Assembly: GCF_000350105.1 (NCBI RefSeq)
Contig: NZ_CAIY01000080.1
Location: forward strand, 56,240-120,239
Direction: 5' to 3'
Origin: Richelia intracellularis HH01
Lineage (GTDB): Bacteria > Cyanobacteriota > Cyanobacteriia > Cyanobacteriales > Nostocaceae
Length of the DNA stretch: 64,000 bases
The notes under the pieces were generated by a model that searched no databases, was not told the DNA's origin, and was given only the letters and a program-made list of their open reading frames with translations. Below are positions 1 to 11,189 of the stretch, one piece after another. Numbering within the stretch: position 1 is the stretch's first letter; each line of letters opens with the position of its first letter. The position numbers and the translations under genes were made by a program.

Positions 1-500
1 AAGTTTCTACAACTCTAATAATAGACCAACAGATATACTTGATGTTCTCCCAGTCAACATAAACTAGAAGTTCTTTGTATTCCAAAAATAATGTCTTAAT
101 ATTTTCACCGATTATTATAATTTACGCCAAATTCGTTGAAAATATCTACAAGTCAAAGAGCAAAAATCGAGATTTGAACCATTTATGTTTAACATGCAGA
201 CAATCATTTTGTTGTACTTAAAAACTATGGTAGGGTAAACGGAAATGACAGGGATTAAAAATTACTACTGACAATCAATTATGGAAACTTGATGTGATGA
301 AAGAATCAAGCAGTCTTCGTAAAATATGAATTTTGTAATATTTTTACTTCAGCCCTGATTTATTGCTAAACAAATTCTACTTAATGGCATTACAATCAAG
401 CTTTCGGAAAAATCAGTTTTAATGATTAAATAAATTTAGTTTTTATAGGGGGAATTTACCATATTTTTTGGCAGTATTAATGAAGCAAGTTAGTATCACT
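1..500. other. gene-poor left edge
   Basis: A+T-rich DNA downstream of treY with no gene I can support. A minus-strand frame is open for about 120 nt up to the window edge (121 down to 1) and reads like protein in places, for example LVYVDWENIKYIC. It has no start and I cannot name it; it could be the edge of a gene or a remnant outside the window. Confidence 0.4.
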
Positions 501-3287
501 TTAATTTACTAATAATGCAACAGGAAAACTTTGTAGTATATCTCTCAACCATATAATATCACCACTTGGGACTTGCTGTTTGGTTATTAAGTTATGCCAT
601 ACAGGTTTGGAAACAGTAGGAGAGATGATGCGAGTTTCTTGCCATACTTGTTTTCCTATAGGGTATTCCCCTTCTTTAATTAAAGATGTTATAAAGCGGG
701 GAACAACCACAATAGTGTTTTGTTCTCCCAATTTTCTAGAAAAAGCAATAATATGACCTTTTAAACTACCAGCAATAGTTAATTTATGATATGTTCCACG
801 CTGAAATACTTCTAAATACTGCTTTCTTGCACTAAGTACTTGGTAAATTAAGAACTGCTTGATTTCACCACTTTCTGGGTATTGCAGTAACTGTGCTATA
901 AAATTGGGCAAATCCATGTCAATTTGAATTTTGATATTTTCTAAGTATTGTTGGCGTAATTGGAAGTCGACTGGACGACGGTTATCAGGATCGACTAAAC
1001 TAAAGTCCCATAATTCAGTTCCCTGGTAAAAGTCAGGTAATCCAGGAGCTGTTATTTTGAGTAAAGTTTGGGATAGAGAATTAAAAACACCATAGAAGGC
1101 TATTTTTTTCTGGAAAGCTCGAAATAAGTCTAAAAACTCGTTATTATCCGGTTTTAATATTTGTTCAGCAAATTCAGTAAAATTATTTTCATAATCAGCA
1201 TCAGGTTTAAGCCATGCCGTATGGACTTTGGCTTCCCGAATAGCTTTAATTATATATTCCTTAATCCGATCAACAAATTGGGGATATTCATGTTCATGCC
1301 AGGGAAAAGTGCCAATTAGGGTTTGATATAAAAAATATTCATCATTGGGTGTAGGTACATCTATACCACCAGTTACATTTTTCTGAGGTTTATTAATTGC
1401 ATGCCATCGTTTGAGATTTTTTTCCCATTCTTTGGGGATTTCTGATAGGATATTAATCCTTGCCCTGACATCTTCCCCCCTTTTTGTATCGTGGGTGGAA
1501 GTTGCATTCATTGAATGAGGCCATTGAGCAAATCGTGTCTGATTGAAATGATGGAAGTCTTCCTGAGAAATGCCAAAACAATCAGGATGAGAACCCACCT
1601 CATTTAAAGATATCAGGCGGTTGTATACATATTCTGTAGTATCTTCTACTCCTTTTGCCATTAATGGTCCAGTAAATTGCTGCAACCGCATAAGAAAGTG
1701 TAACCATTGTTCTCTATTTTCTTCCGTGAGGAATTCGTCAAAGTCTAAGAGCAAGAATTTCTCAATAAATGCGACTTCATTGAGAAAATTGGGAATATTG
1801 CTCTTGGCTTGGTTGATTACTTTCTGAATATATTCCTGATCACTTTTACTAGCTTCCGTACTGTTTATATAAGTACGGTATACTGGGAATAAGGCCATTA
1901 TTTCTACTAAAGCAGCCTTAAGACCATAAATAGTAAAGTCACTAGCATAGCGGTAGTTGATACAAATCTGTTTCAGTAAATTTGCCAGATTATCAATATC
2001 TCCGGCTAAATATTTGCTAATAATTAATCTCTTATTTTGATCTATTATGTCTTGATAATTTACTGTTCTGCCTAGAAAACTCTGATAAATATCATCAAAT
2101 TCTTGCTCATTATCTAAATTACAAAATAAGTAATTTACCTGTGCTAAAAAGTCATACCCACTAGTTCCTTGAATTGGCCAGTTAATTGGTAGCAACTCTC
2201 TACGCCCTAGAATTTTCTCGACTACTAAATAAGCCTCCGGTGCGTGTTCTCGTAGTCTGTTAACGTACTGTGTTGGGTCGTACAAACCATCAATATGGTC
2301 AATTCTTAAACCATTTAAACGATTTTCTTTTACTAATTGAAAAATTAGTTGGTGAGTCTTCTCAAAAACTTTTTTCTCTTCTACCCGCAAGCAAATCAAA
2401 TCATTAACAGTAAAAAACCGTCTATAATTAAGTTCTTCGTTCCCTACTTTCCAATAAGAAAGACAAAAAAATTGTTCTGCTAGCAAGCTTTCTAAAAAGT
2501 TAAAACTTTCTGGATTACCATATTCCCCATTGAAAATACAAATATTTGCAGTGATATGATTCTGTACATCTTGACTATCATTCCATATTTCCCATAACAT
2601 TCTTTTAATAAAGGAAATTTGATCATATCTTTCCCTGCCCTCTTCGCCAGAAGGAATATGCTTTAGCATATATAATACCCCCATTAATTTAATCAAATGA
2701 GGATTATCTCTACCCAGAGTTTCTCTAAGAGCAGATAAATTGTAAGTTAACACACGATCATAAGATTCTATGCGGATGGGGAACTTCCATGAATAGTAAT
2801 TGATAGTTAAACCATTCTCCTCATACCGGAGTATTAGCTTCCCACTTTCTAAACAATATCCATAAAATTCACCTAGAAAAGGGGCTAAGACTCTACCTCT
2901 AATGACCTCATATGGATGGTTCCAATCAATATCAAAAAAATTGCGATACTGAGAATGTGGACCATTTTCCAGTACATCCATTAACATGTGATTTTGACTA
3001 TCGAATGCCATATGATTAGGGACAATATCCTGTATCCATTCCATATGATAATTTTTCAAAATTTGCCTTAGTTGAAGAAAATTCTCTATTCCCCCTAACT
3101 CAGGGTTTATTTCATTGGGGTTAACAGTATCATAACCATGGGAACTATTTTGACGGGCAGTTAAAATGGGGGATGCGTAAATATGGGAGATACCCATCTC
3201 TGCTAAATAAGCCACGATTTTATGAGAATGCTGAAAAACAAAATTGGGATTGAACTGTAATCGATATGTTGCTACGGGTATTTGCAT
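501..3287 (-). CDS. treY: malto-oligosyltrehalose synthase TreY
   Basis: GH13 enzyme of 928 residues, normal for TreY. It isomerises the reducing-end alpha-1,4 bond of a maltodextrin into an alpha-1,1 bond, giving maltooligosyl-trehalose, the substrate of TreZ. The N-terminal TYRLQF and GYDTVNPNEINPELGG segments are typical of TreY. The catalytic regions are visible: GLRIDHIDG with the nucleophile Asp near residue 330, VVEKIL with the acid/base Glu near 357, and STHDTKRGEDVRAR near 600. The start is an ATG. It is last of three minus-strand trehalose genes but lies 2 kb from treZ, so joint transcription is doubtful. A trehalase gene, which follows treY in some Nostocales, is not present in the remaining 500 bp. 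Confidence 0.95.
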   Translation of the reverse strand: MQIPVATYRLQFNPNFVFQHSHKIVAYLAEMGISHIYASPILTARQNSSHGYDTVNPNEINPELGGIENFLQLRQILKNYHMEWIQDIVPNHMAFDSQNHMLMDVLENGPHSQYRNFFDIDWNHPYEVIRGRVLAPFLGEFYGYCLESGKLILRYEENGLTINYYSWKFPIRIESYDRVLTYNLSALRETLGRDNPHLIKLMGVLYMLKHIPSGEEGRERYDQISFIKRMLWEIWNDSQDVQNHITANICIFNGEYGNPESFNFLESLLAEQFFCLSYWKVGNEELNYRRFFTVNDLICLRVEEKKVFEKTHQLIFQLVKENRLNGLRIDHIDGLYDPTQYVNRLREHAPEAYLVVEKILGRRELLPINWPIQGTSGYDFLAQVNYLFCNLDNEQEFDDIYQSFLGRTVNYQDIIDQNKRLIISKYLAGDIDNLANLLKQICINYRYASDFTIYGLKAALVEIMALFPVYRTYINSTEASKSDQEYIQKVINQAKSNIPNFLNEVAFIEKFLLLDFDEFLTEENREQWLHFLMRLQQFTGPLMAKGVEDTTEYVYNRLISLNEVGSHPDCFGISQEDFHHFNQTRFAQWPHSMNATSTHDTKRGEDVRARINILSEIPKEWEKNLKRWHAINKPQKNVTGGIDVPTPNDEYFLYQTLIGTFPWHEHEYPQFVDRIKEYIIKAIREAKVHTAWLKPDADYENNFTEFAEQILKPDNNEFLDLFRAFQKKIAFYGVFNSLSQTLLKITAPGLPDFYQGTELWDFSLVDPDNRRPVDFQLRQQYLENIKIQIDMDLPNFIAQLLQYPESGEIKQFLIYQVLSARKQYLEVFQRGTYHKLTIAGSLKGHIIAFSRKLGEQNTIVVVPRFITSLIKEGEYPIGKQVWQETRIISPTVSKPVWHNLITKQQVPSGDIIWLRDILQSFPVALLVN

Positions 3288-5257
3288 AATTAGAGTTGTT
3301 TAACTTAAGATCTTATAATTTATTACTGAATGTTACAGAATACTGGGTGCAAATCTATATATTTATACTTAATTTTTATCAGTTGAGTAAATTCCAAACT
3401 AAACTTATAAATCTTATAATTTGAATAGATAAGGGTAAATTAGCAATTGATAAAAATACTTCTATAATAATTAAAATATTCTAGTTAAACATTGAATAAA
3501 TAAGTAAGTAAGTTTAAATAAATCTTCTTTATATCTATCTTCAACAATTTCATACTAGGATCTTGCTTATTTGGTTATGATTACTAGTATCAATTTGACC
3601 CATATTTCACCTAATTTCTCACATTTGTATATCATTCTTTTTGTAATCATATTCACACTGTAGTTATAGTTAAATCATCTGAATTAATTTGTGATTTTTT
3701 TCAAAAAATATCTGTTTTACCATGACATTTATACCATAGTTAAGTATTGTGTATAATACAAGTATTATCAAATTAGAGAAGTGATCAACATATCCTAATT
3801 TATATCAGTAACTTATATATAATTTTAGACTCATTAATAAGAAATTATAGGTAAATATGCCAGAACCTGTTTTTTAGTATGGTCTTAATTAGATATTTTA
3901 GATATTACTGACTTTATCTATTAGATAAAACTATGTATTAACAATTAAACCTAGAAAAGTTTTGTAAAAGTATTGTTAAAATTCAGTATATAACATTTTT
4001 TGAATCATTTATATTTTTTGTAATTGTACTTGAAATTAACATGTAAATCTTGTATTTTAAATCTACCGTTATTAAAGAAATCCTATTAAAGCTCTACCAA
4101 CCTAAAGGAATTTATAACAAATAATAAAAATGCAAAAAATGACAAGCCTAAACATAATTAATTTCAAAATTTAACAGATAGTTAATCACTTCAATTTTTA
4201 CATTAATAGTTGTGATGAAATGACTACTCAGAAGCAAGATTAAAATGGCCATTGCATATAGTCTTGTATTTATATATTTTGATAAGTTTATTACAAACTT
4301 AGTTACTAAACTTTACATTTGGGAGTCATACATTATTTCCAAGCCATTGGCAATTGCAAAACCTAATGTATTTTTTATGTTGATAAATTAAGTTATATAT
4401 TGACAGCTATTTCTAACTTTGATTTCAGTATTTTTCCTGTTAGTATACATTTGGGTTTCAAGAGAATTACTAACATAAACCTAATTAGATAAAACTCTTA
4501 GATAATAATGATATGTTTTGGCCTTGAACTTTTGATTCTGATAATTGAAATCTTATTACATTAAAATCTAGGTTATTTTCTAACATAGTGCAACGTTATT
4601 CTCTTGTTATGAAGTATTCGAAAGAGTTGGCAAATGTATATACAACAGATGTCAAGATTTAAGTTGAGTATGCTAATCGCTTGTAACTATCTCTTCACTG
4701 TTAGAATAATAATTCAATTGTTGTTTTTTCTGGTATTATGAGCTTCTAATTAAATATTTAATTTTATTAATCATGACCTGTTTATATCACCCAAAAAACG
4801 CACCATAAATTTCTATTCATGCTTATTCTATAATCAATACTTTAATTTGCATTCATACTATGGTATTTTCATACCCAAGACATTTAAAATCTTTTATGAT
4901 CGATATCATACAGTAATGAGATTAGGCACACTTCATATGAAATAGAATTTCTGGGTATTAAGTATTGAAATATACTTCAAGCAGAATAGATTGTACAGGA
5001 ATCTGCTCTGAGAATAAGTTAATTAGGCTTGAATTTATGTTCCAATAATATATTGACGTTAATAATAATTAGCTTAAAACTTAAACCACTAAATTCCTTA
5101 TCAAGACTACCAAAGCTGCTAGTAGGGTATCAAAAAGTTACCTATTAAACTTGTTTATTGCCCACATAATTTTATACTTATTTCAATACTCACTAAATAA
5201 TTTGGCATTGTTTCTATCTAGTTGATAAGGTTTCATTTTTTCTTCCTTCACAACTAC
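3288..5257. other. 2 kb intergenic desert between treZ and treY
   Basis: Very A+T-rich with no intact gene. The only structure I can support is a small decayed frame at 5081-5236, just after treZ. A 48-codon plus-strand frame at 4245-4391 is probably chance, because it has no convincing ribosome site and a composition expected of A+T-rich DNA. In relatives treZ and treY are usually close, so the length of this spacer is notable. Confidence 0.5.
5081..5236 (-). pseudogene. remnant of a small unidentified gene after treZ
   Basis: On the minus strand a purine-rich ribosome site (AAGGAAG) stands six bases before an ATG at 5236. The frame reads MKPYQLDRNNAKLFSEY, then a stop, then NKYKIMWAINKFNR, a stop, and a hydrophobic stretch beginning LFDTLLAALVVL before a third stop. 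One frame with a good start, a charged beginning, a hydrophobic end and two isolated stops suggests a decayed small membrane protein. I do not recognise the family. Alternatively only the first 17 codons are translated. Confidence 0.4.
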
Positions 5258-5297
5258 TGCAAATAACAGCCAAATCATTACTTGGCTGTTATTTGCA
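5258..5297 (-). terminator. 16-bp stem-loop after treZ
   Basis: A perfect 16-bp inverted repeat (arms 5258-5273 and 5282-5297, 8-nt loop) starts 27 bp after the treZ stop. Its position fits transcription termination or 3'-end protection. The expected U-run does not follow directly on the minus strand, so it may not be a classical intrinsic terminator. Confidence 0.65.
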
Positions 5298-5323
5298 GGC
5301 AATTTTCTTATAGTATTGTTATG

Positions 5324-7171
5324 TCAACTAGCCATTTTTTCTTGACTTTCATACAGTATAATACTATAGGGTCCTAGTACTAATTCTTGTTGGATGTTAC
5401 CTATCAATATATGATTTACGGCAGAACCATCTCCACCCCACTGAGTGTCAGCAGAATCCAATAACTTTTTCCAGTATCCATTTGGTAAGATTTCTTTTAC
5501 TGTTATATTTTGCTGATTGAAATTCATCCAGTAAATCACTTGGTTCATCCCATAACTGCGTTTTAAACGGAGGGCTTTTTGTGGGTGAATAACTTTGACC
5601 CCTAATTTATGTTTGTCTAAGCTAGCTAGTGCAGGGATTTGTGATCGGAGTTTGATCAATTTTTGGTAGAATAACCACAATATACCCTGTTTATCTTGAT
5701 GGCGTTGTTCCCAATTTAACTGTGATTTTATCATGGTCTCTATAGCTTGGGGATTTGGTATTTCCCCTTGTGTATGAAAAGCTTCAAACTCTTCTTGACG
5801 TCCTTGGCATACCGCTTCAACTACTCTTGCATCACTATGGCTGGTAAAATACAGAAAGGGTGCAGTTTCTCCATACTCCTCGCCCATAAACAACATAGGT
5901 ATGTAGGGTGACAGAATCGTTGCGGCAGCAGCTAATTTTAAAGCAGGGAAAGGTAGCAAATGAGAAAAGCGATCACCCATCATCCTATTCCCAACTTGGT
6001 CATGATTTTGGGCATAAATTACAAATTGACTAGATTCACAACCTATAGTCTCACTGCCATGATAACGCTTGCGGTAAGTGGAATAATTTCCAGCAAAAAC
6101 AAAGGTATCAGTATAAGCAGTAGCTAAATTTTCTAAACTGCCAAAGTCCTCATAATACCCCTGTTTTTCTCCAGTTAATAACGAATGTAAAGAGTGGTGA
6201 AAATCGTCACTCCACTGAGCATGAATTCCATAACCACTGAAACCAGAAGACCGTAATAATATTTTGGGGTCGTTTAAATCACTTTCCGCAATCAAATATC
6301 TTTTTCTATTATCTCTTTGGGAAAACTCAGCTACTATTTCTGATATTTCCTGCAAAATATGTCTGACCCCACAATCATAAATAGCATGTATTGCATCCAA
6401 CCTTAAGGCATCAATATGATATTCTTGCAGCCAATAAATAACATTCTGGGTAAAATATTTTCGTACCCCATAACTATAAGCATCATCATAGTTAATTGCA
6501 CTGCCCCAGGGGGTTCTATATTTGTTGGTGAAATAGCCTCCTAAACCCCAAAGATAATTACCTTCTGGTCCTAGGTGATTATAAACGACATCTAGAATTA
6601 CTGCTATTCCTTGTTGATGACAAGAATTTACTAATCGCTTTAATCCATTTACTCCACCGTATGAATTTTGTACTCCATAGGGGTAAACACCATCATAACC
6701 CCAGTTACGTTCCCCTGGGAATTGAGCTACTGGCATTATTTCTATCGTATTAATACCTAAACTGCTAAGTTCCTGTATACGTGGGATCACAGCATCAAAT
6801 GTCCCTTCTGAAGTAAAAGTTCCTATATGCAACTCGTAAATTACCATTTTCTCCAAGGGTATTCCTTGCCATTGCATGTCGCTCCATTGAAAGTCATTAT
6901 GGTCAATGACTTGGGAAGCTCCATGTACCCCGTAGGGTTGGTAATTAGATGCTGGATCTGGAATTTCCACCTCTTTGTTAATTTGGTAACAATAAAGGCT
7001 ACCAGGTTCCAGGCCGATCAGCTTAACATACCAATATCCCCATTTATCTCTTGTTAAAGGAACAATTCTATCTTTTGGTGAAATTATATGAACTGCTACA
7101 TGCTTAACAAGGGGTGCCCAAAGAGCAAACTTACAAGTGCCATCACCCAAATATTCAGAACCAAGATGCAT
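5324..7171 (-). CDS. treZ: malto-oligosyltrehalose trehalohydrolase TreZ
   Basis: A 615-residue GH13 enzyme that cuts the alpha-1,4 bond next to the terminal trehalose of maltooligosyl-trehalose, releasing free trehalose. An N-terminal carbohydrate-binding/early-set region (about 1-95) is followed by the (beta/alpha)8 barrel. The catalytic motifs are DALRLDAIHAI (nucleophile Asp about 259), YLIAESDLND (Glu about 296) and YAQNHDQVGNR. MGEEYGET near the barrel end is also typical. ATG start at 7171. It lies between treX and treY on the same strand and uses the product of TreY. Together the three enzymes convert glycogen-type glucan to trehalose, a stress protectant. Confidence 0.95.
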   Translation of the reverse strand: MHLGSEYLGDGTCKFALWAPLVKHVAVHIISPKDRIVPLTRDKWGYWYVKLIGLEPGSLYCYQINKEVEIPDPASNYQPYGVHGASQVIDHNDFQWSDMQWQGIPLEKMVIYELHIGTFTSEGTFDAVIPRIQELSSLGINTIEIMPVAQFPGERNWGYDGVYPYGVQNSYGGVNGLKRLVNSCHQQGIAVILDVVYNHLGPEGNYLWGLGGYFTNKYRTPWGSAINYDDAYSYGVRKYFTQNVIYWLQEYHIDALRLDAIHAIYDCGVRHILQEISEIVAEFSQRDNRKRYLIAESDLNDPKILLRSSGFSGYGIHAQWSDDFHHSLHSLLTGEKQGYYEDFGSLENLATAYTDTFVFAGNYSTYRKRYHGSETIGCESSQFVIYAQNHDQVGNRMMGDRFSHLLPFPALKLAAAATILSPYIPMLFMGEEYGETAPFLYFTSHSDARVVEAVCQGRQEEFEAFHTQGEIPNPQAIETMIKSQLNWEQRHQDKQGILWLFYQKLIKLRSQIPALASLDKHKLGVKVIHPQKALRLKRSYGMNQVIYWMNFNQQNITVKEILPNGYWKKLLDSADTQWGGDGSAVNHILIGNIQQELVLGPYSIILYESQEKMAS

Positions 7172-8337
7172 ATTCTTGCTAAAATTAAAATAGACTAAGG
7201 TTTTAATTACTATTCATAGTGTGTTTTGTTATAGATTTGAAGTATAGATATTTTGCATTGTGTATTACTTATGATAGATTTGGTTATTTTTATTTTTATT
7301 CGTTAGATATTTATATCCTGGTGAGAGTATATTTTGCAGCTTATCAGCGGGAAAATATACTTTCCCATACTTTGAAAAATAACTCGTGGTTATGGAAGTA
7401 TTACTAATACTTCATAAATTAGCTATAAGCAGATTTTTATAATTAATACTTTTGAATAATTAAGGTTTCTTATAAATAATACTATCTTGATTTTTTTTCA
7501 ATCCTAATAAAACTACTTAGGAAACCCGACTACAATGATAATTTCTTAAATAAAATAGTTTGATTATTCATGAAAAATATATCTAATCAACTTAGATGCT
7601 TGTTAAGCATATCTTTTAATTAGACTTACTTAATTTAGATTTTTTCATATTTATAGAAATAGGAAAAAATTTTCTGCTGCAAGTCGGATTTTTCATAGTA
7701 CTCATTAAAAATTAGTAGCTATAAATAATTATTTATAGCTTTTGATGGTTTTTGTAACTATCAACACTTACATACCACATAATTATTGTTACACTTTCGA
7801 AAATTTGATTATCAACAATTACCTCAGACTTATCTTTGTAAGACTATATTTCTATCTGAATTTAGTTACTTTAAGAGTATGATTGATTGTGGAGTGAATT
7901 CTATTTCCCTGATAGCTATGAAAATATATATAGATTAGGTAGTAATGAATATCTAAATAAACTATTCAATCTTTACCTTGAATTATAAGGAGTACATTAA
8001 TTTATATATTAACTATTTACATGTAACCTTTTGATGTGTAATATCCATTAGGTTTAGCTTCTCGAATGAGATTGATCATAAATTGATATTGTGAATATAC
8101 TCAGAACACTGAGGTAATTTATACTCAAATTACTCGTAAAACTGATGTTTATAGTTTGTTTAACAGTTGATCCTAAGATAACCTTTTTATAATTTATCTT
8201 AATTTTAAGTGCCACTCTATAAATTCTGCATCAGTCTTAACACCGAGTTAAATACTGTAGTTAACATTAACAAAAAATGAATAATACTTGTGAAGTATTA
8301 GCACTATTGTGCACCTAATATCATAAAGTGTTTTGTC
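7172..8337. other. intergenic spacer between treX and treZ
   Basis: No intact gene. A perfect 24-bp palindrome lies at 7717-7740. At 8017-8100 (minus) a 27-codon stretch ending in a stop reads protein-like (INLIREAKPNGYYTSKGYM). It may be the tail of a lost gene, but it is too short to name. Confidence 0.4.
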
Positions 8338-10500
8338 TTATATTATAAACCAAGACCCATTTTCATTCCCAATAAGCCCTAGGCGTTGCAATACAATCAG
8401 TGAACGTGCTTTCACAGTAATCACCTGGTTTTTTTTATAGCACTTCCCCCGATGCAAAAAGCGGGGTTTTATTGTGTTAATAATCATCAGCCATTCCCAC
8501 TGTTGTAATCCTTGGGGAATAGAAAAGTAGAGGGTATCAAAATGGGCATTGAAGAATAATAAAAAACTATCATCAATTATTTTTTGACCTTGTATTCCTG
8601 GTGTTGCAATTCCTTCACCATTTAGAAATATACCTATGGCTTTAGTGTAACCTGCATTCCATTGTTCCTTAGTCATTTTTTTCCCATCCGGGTTAAACCA
8701 ACCAATATCATGTACACCATAACCATGTATAGCCCTACCTTGAAACCATTTACGACGATGGAATACAGGGTGCTTACGGCGGAAGTCAATTAATTGGCAA
8801 GTAAAATCTAGCAAAGCTTCGTTCTCTTCCTGCAACTCCCAGTTAAGCCAAGAAACCTCATTATCTTGACAGTATGCATTATTATTCCCTCCCTGTGTTC
8901 GTCCCATTTCATCACCCATGAGCAACATAGGTACACCTTGAGACAATAACAAGGTGACTAAAAAATTGCGTTGTTGTTGTTTCCTTAGTTTAAGGATAGA
9001 AGTATCACTAGTTTTCCCTTCTTCACCGCAATTCCAAGAACGGTTATAGTTATCTCCATCCCGACAGTCCTCTTCATTGGCTTCATTATGTTTTTGGTTA
9101 TAGCTAACCAAATCATTCAAGGTAAAACCATCATGGGCAGTAATAAAATTTATACTGGAATTTGGACTACGTCCGTTTGCCATGTATAAATCCGAGCTGC
9201 CGGTAAATCGATAGGCAAATTCTGCCAAGTGACTATCTTCACCTCGCCAGAAATCCCTGACAGTATCTCGATATTTACCATTCCACTCTGACCATAAGAG
9301 GGGAAATTCGCCCACTTGATAACCACCCTCACCTACATCCCAAGGTTCAGCAATCAATTTTACACTTGCCAGAGTGGGATCTTGGTGAATAATATCAAAG
9401 AAGGAAGCTAGACGGTCAACTGCGTAAAGTTCCCTAGCTAATGCCGATGCTAGGTCAAAACGGAAACCATCAACATGGCATTCCTGTACCCAGTAACGCA
9501 AGCTATCCATAATTAACTTTAATACCTGTGGATTTCTAACGTTCAAAGAATTACCACAACCTGTAAAGTCCATATAATAACGAGAGTCCTTTTCAATCAG
9601 CCGATAATAAGAGGTGTTATCAATTCCTCTTAGACAAATAGTTGGCCCGAGTTGATTTCCTTCTCCCGTATGGTTATAAACCACATCTAGGATAATTTCA
9701 ATCCCTGCTTTGTGTAGAGCTTTTACCATTCTCTTGAATTCTTCGACTTGCTCCCCTTGGGAACCGCTAGCACTGTAACCAGAGTAGGGAGCTAAGTAAG
9801 CGATAGAGTCATATCCCCAGTAATTTTTTAAACCCTTGTTGACTAAACTCCCTGGATAGGCAAAGAAATGATGTATAGGCATCAGCTCAACTGCTGTGAC
9901 ACCCAAAGACTGAAGGTGAGAAATAGCTGCTGGATGTGCCAGAGCAGCATAAGTTCCGCGGAGTTGAGGAGGTATTTCTGGATGTGATATAGTGAAGCCT
10001 CTAACATGCATCTCGTAAATTACAGTTTGGTGGGCAGGAGTGTGAAGAAGTCTATCTCCTTCCCAATCAAAATACTCGTCTACAATAATGCACTTGGGAA
10101 CCAGTTCAGCACTATTGAGATCAGAAAACCCCAAATCCCCTTGAGGATTATCCCAGCGATAACCGAAAATACCCTCTCCAAATTTAATGTCACCTTCAAT
10201 AGCTTTTGCATAAGGATCTATCAATAATTTATTTGGATTAAAGCGATACCCATTCTCGGGAGCAAAAGGACCATGTACCCTAAATCCATATCTCTGACCT
10301 GGTCCAATTGATGGTACATAACCATGCCAAACAAAATTACTGACTTCCCCCAAGCATAATCTAGTTTCTTGTCCCAGTTTATCGAAAAGACATAATTCTA
10401 CAGATGTAGCGTGTTCTGAGAACAATGCAAAATTAGTACCCTTACCATCCCACTTTGCTCCTAAAGGGTAAGGGTTCCCTGGCCATAGTGAAAGATACAT
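8338..10500 (-). CDS. treX: glycogen debranching enzyme, TreX/GlgX type
   Basis: A 720-residue isoamylase-type GH13 enzyme that hydrolyses alpha-1,6 branch points of glycogen and frees linear maltodextrins. Domains: an N-terminal CBM48-like region (about 10-130), the barrel, and a C-terminal beta domain. Catalytic motifs are DGFRFDLAS (Asp about 349), KLIAEPWD (Glu about 385) and ITAHDGFTLND. The ATG at 10500 has a CAGGAG ribosome site nine bases upstream. Its position ahead of treZ and treY on the same strand argues that it feeds trehalose synthesis, so I prefer TreX over a purely catabolic GlgX, though sequence alone does not separate them. Confidence 0.9.
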   Translation of the reverse strand: MYLSLWPGNPYPLGAKWDGKGTNFALFSEHATSVELCLFDKLGQETRLCLGEVSNFVWHGYVPSIGPGQRYGFRVHGPFAPENGYRFNPNKLLIDPYAKAIEGDIKFGEGIFGYRWDNPQGDLGFSDLNSAELVPKCIIVDEYFDWEGDRLLHTPAHQTVIYEMHVRGFTISHPEIPPQLRGTYAALAHPAAISHLQSLGVTAVELMPIHHFFAYPGSLVNKGLKNYWGYDSIAYLAPYSGYSASGSQGEQVEEFKRMVKALHKAGIEIILDVVYNHTGEGNQLGPTICLRGIDNTSYYRLIEKDSRYYMDFTGCGNSLNVRNPQVLKLIMDSLRYWVQECHVDGFRFDLASALARELYAVDRLASFFDIIHQDPTLASVKLIAEPWDVGEGGYQVGEFPLLWSEWNGKYRDTVRDFWRGEDSHLAEFAYRFTGSSDLYMANGRSPNSSINFITAHDGFTLNDLVSYNQKHNEANEEDCRDGDNYNRSWNCGEEGKTSDTSILKLRKQQQRNFLVTLLLSQGVPMLLMGDEMGRTQGGNNNAYCQDNEVSWLNWELQEENEALLDFTCQLIDFRRKHPVFHRRKWFQGRAIHGYGVHDIGWFNPDGKKMTKEQWNAGYTKAIGIFLNGEGIATPGIQGQKIIDDSFLLFFNAHFDTLYFSIPQGLQQWEWLMIINTIKPRFLHRGKCYKKNQVITVKARSLIVLQRLGLIGNENGSWFII

Positions 10501-11189
10501 AGAGTCAAACTCCTGTGAAATATCGAGCTAGTATATCGTAAGAGGATGTAGAATATGGGTTAGGAGTAAGGATAAAATTTATTATCAAGCATTTTAAGCA
10601 ATCTTATTCCTTTCATTATTGAGCTTTTAACTTTATCCCATGTGTTATGTCATTATATGGGGGGGATATTGTTTTTTATTTGCTCCATTTCCGTTCAGGT
10701 ATCTGAATAAAATAAAAGTTAATATATGTTCCTGCAAAGGCTCATTTTATCAAGTTATACAACTACTCAACTCCTTAAAAACTTCTATCACATAATTGAG
10801 ATATTAACCTGTATTGATTTTTCCATCACATCAGTAATATTTGCCATAGTCAAATTCCTCAAGATAAGGCTTACATCTTTATCCATATAGAATGTGGAAA
10901 ACCATATTCATGATTCGTCTTGTAGTATGGACTTCACGTTTGTAGAAACCTAGTTTAGTTTTATAAATTATATCGCTGACAAATTCACGTTATACATATC
11001 TCGAATTGCTGGAATAAGATTTATGAAAATTACTCATGATCATACTGCTATCTCTTCAAAGTCTAAATACTAAGGGAGTTTGTTTATAAAACATTATGAA
11101 TTTTCGAATACTCTCTGATATTTCATAGTCTCAAGCTAGGGATTCCCTAAAATTATTCAACAGAGTAAAGCTGTAAATATACAACTCAT
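10501..11189. other. divergent intergenic region
   Basis: Separates the divergently transcribed treX and M61 peptidase genes, so it should hold both promoters. I see no clear promoter boxes, hairpin or reading frame. A short G-run (GGGGGGG) near 10660 is the only local compositional feature. Confidence 0.4.

Noticed and set aside
1621..1827. Plus-strand frame inside treY, and similar frames opposite other genes
   Set aside because: It lies wholly within a well-supported gene on the other strand and has no family match; it is a shadow.
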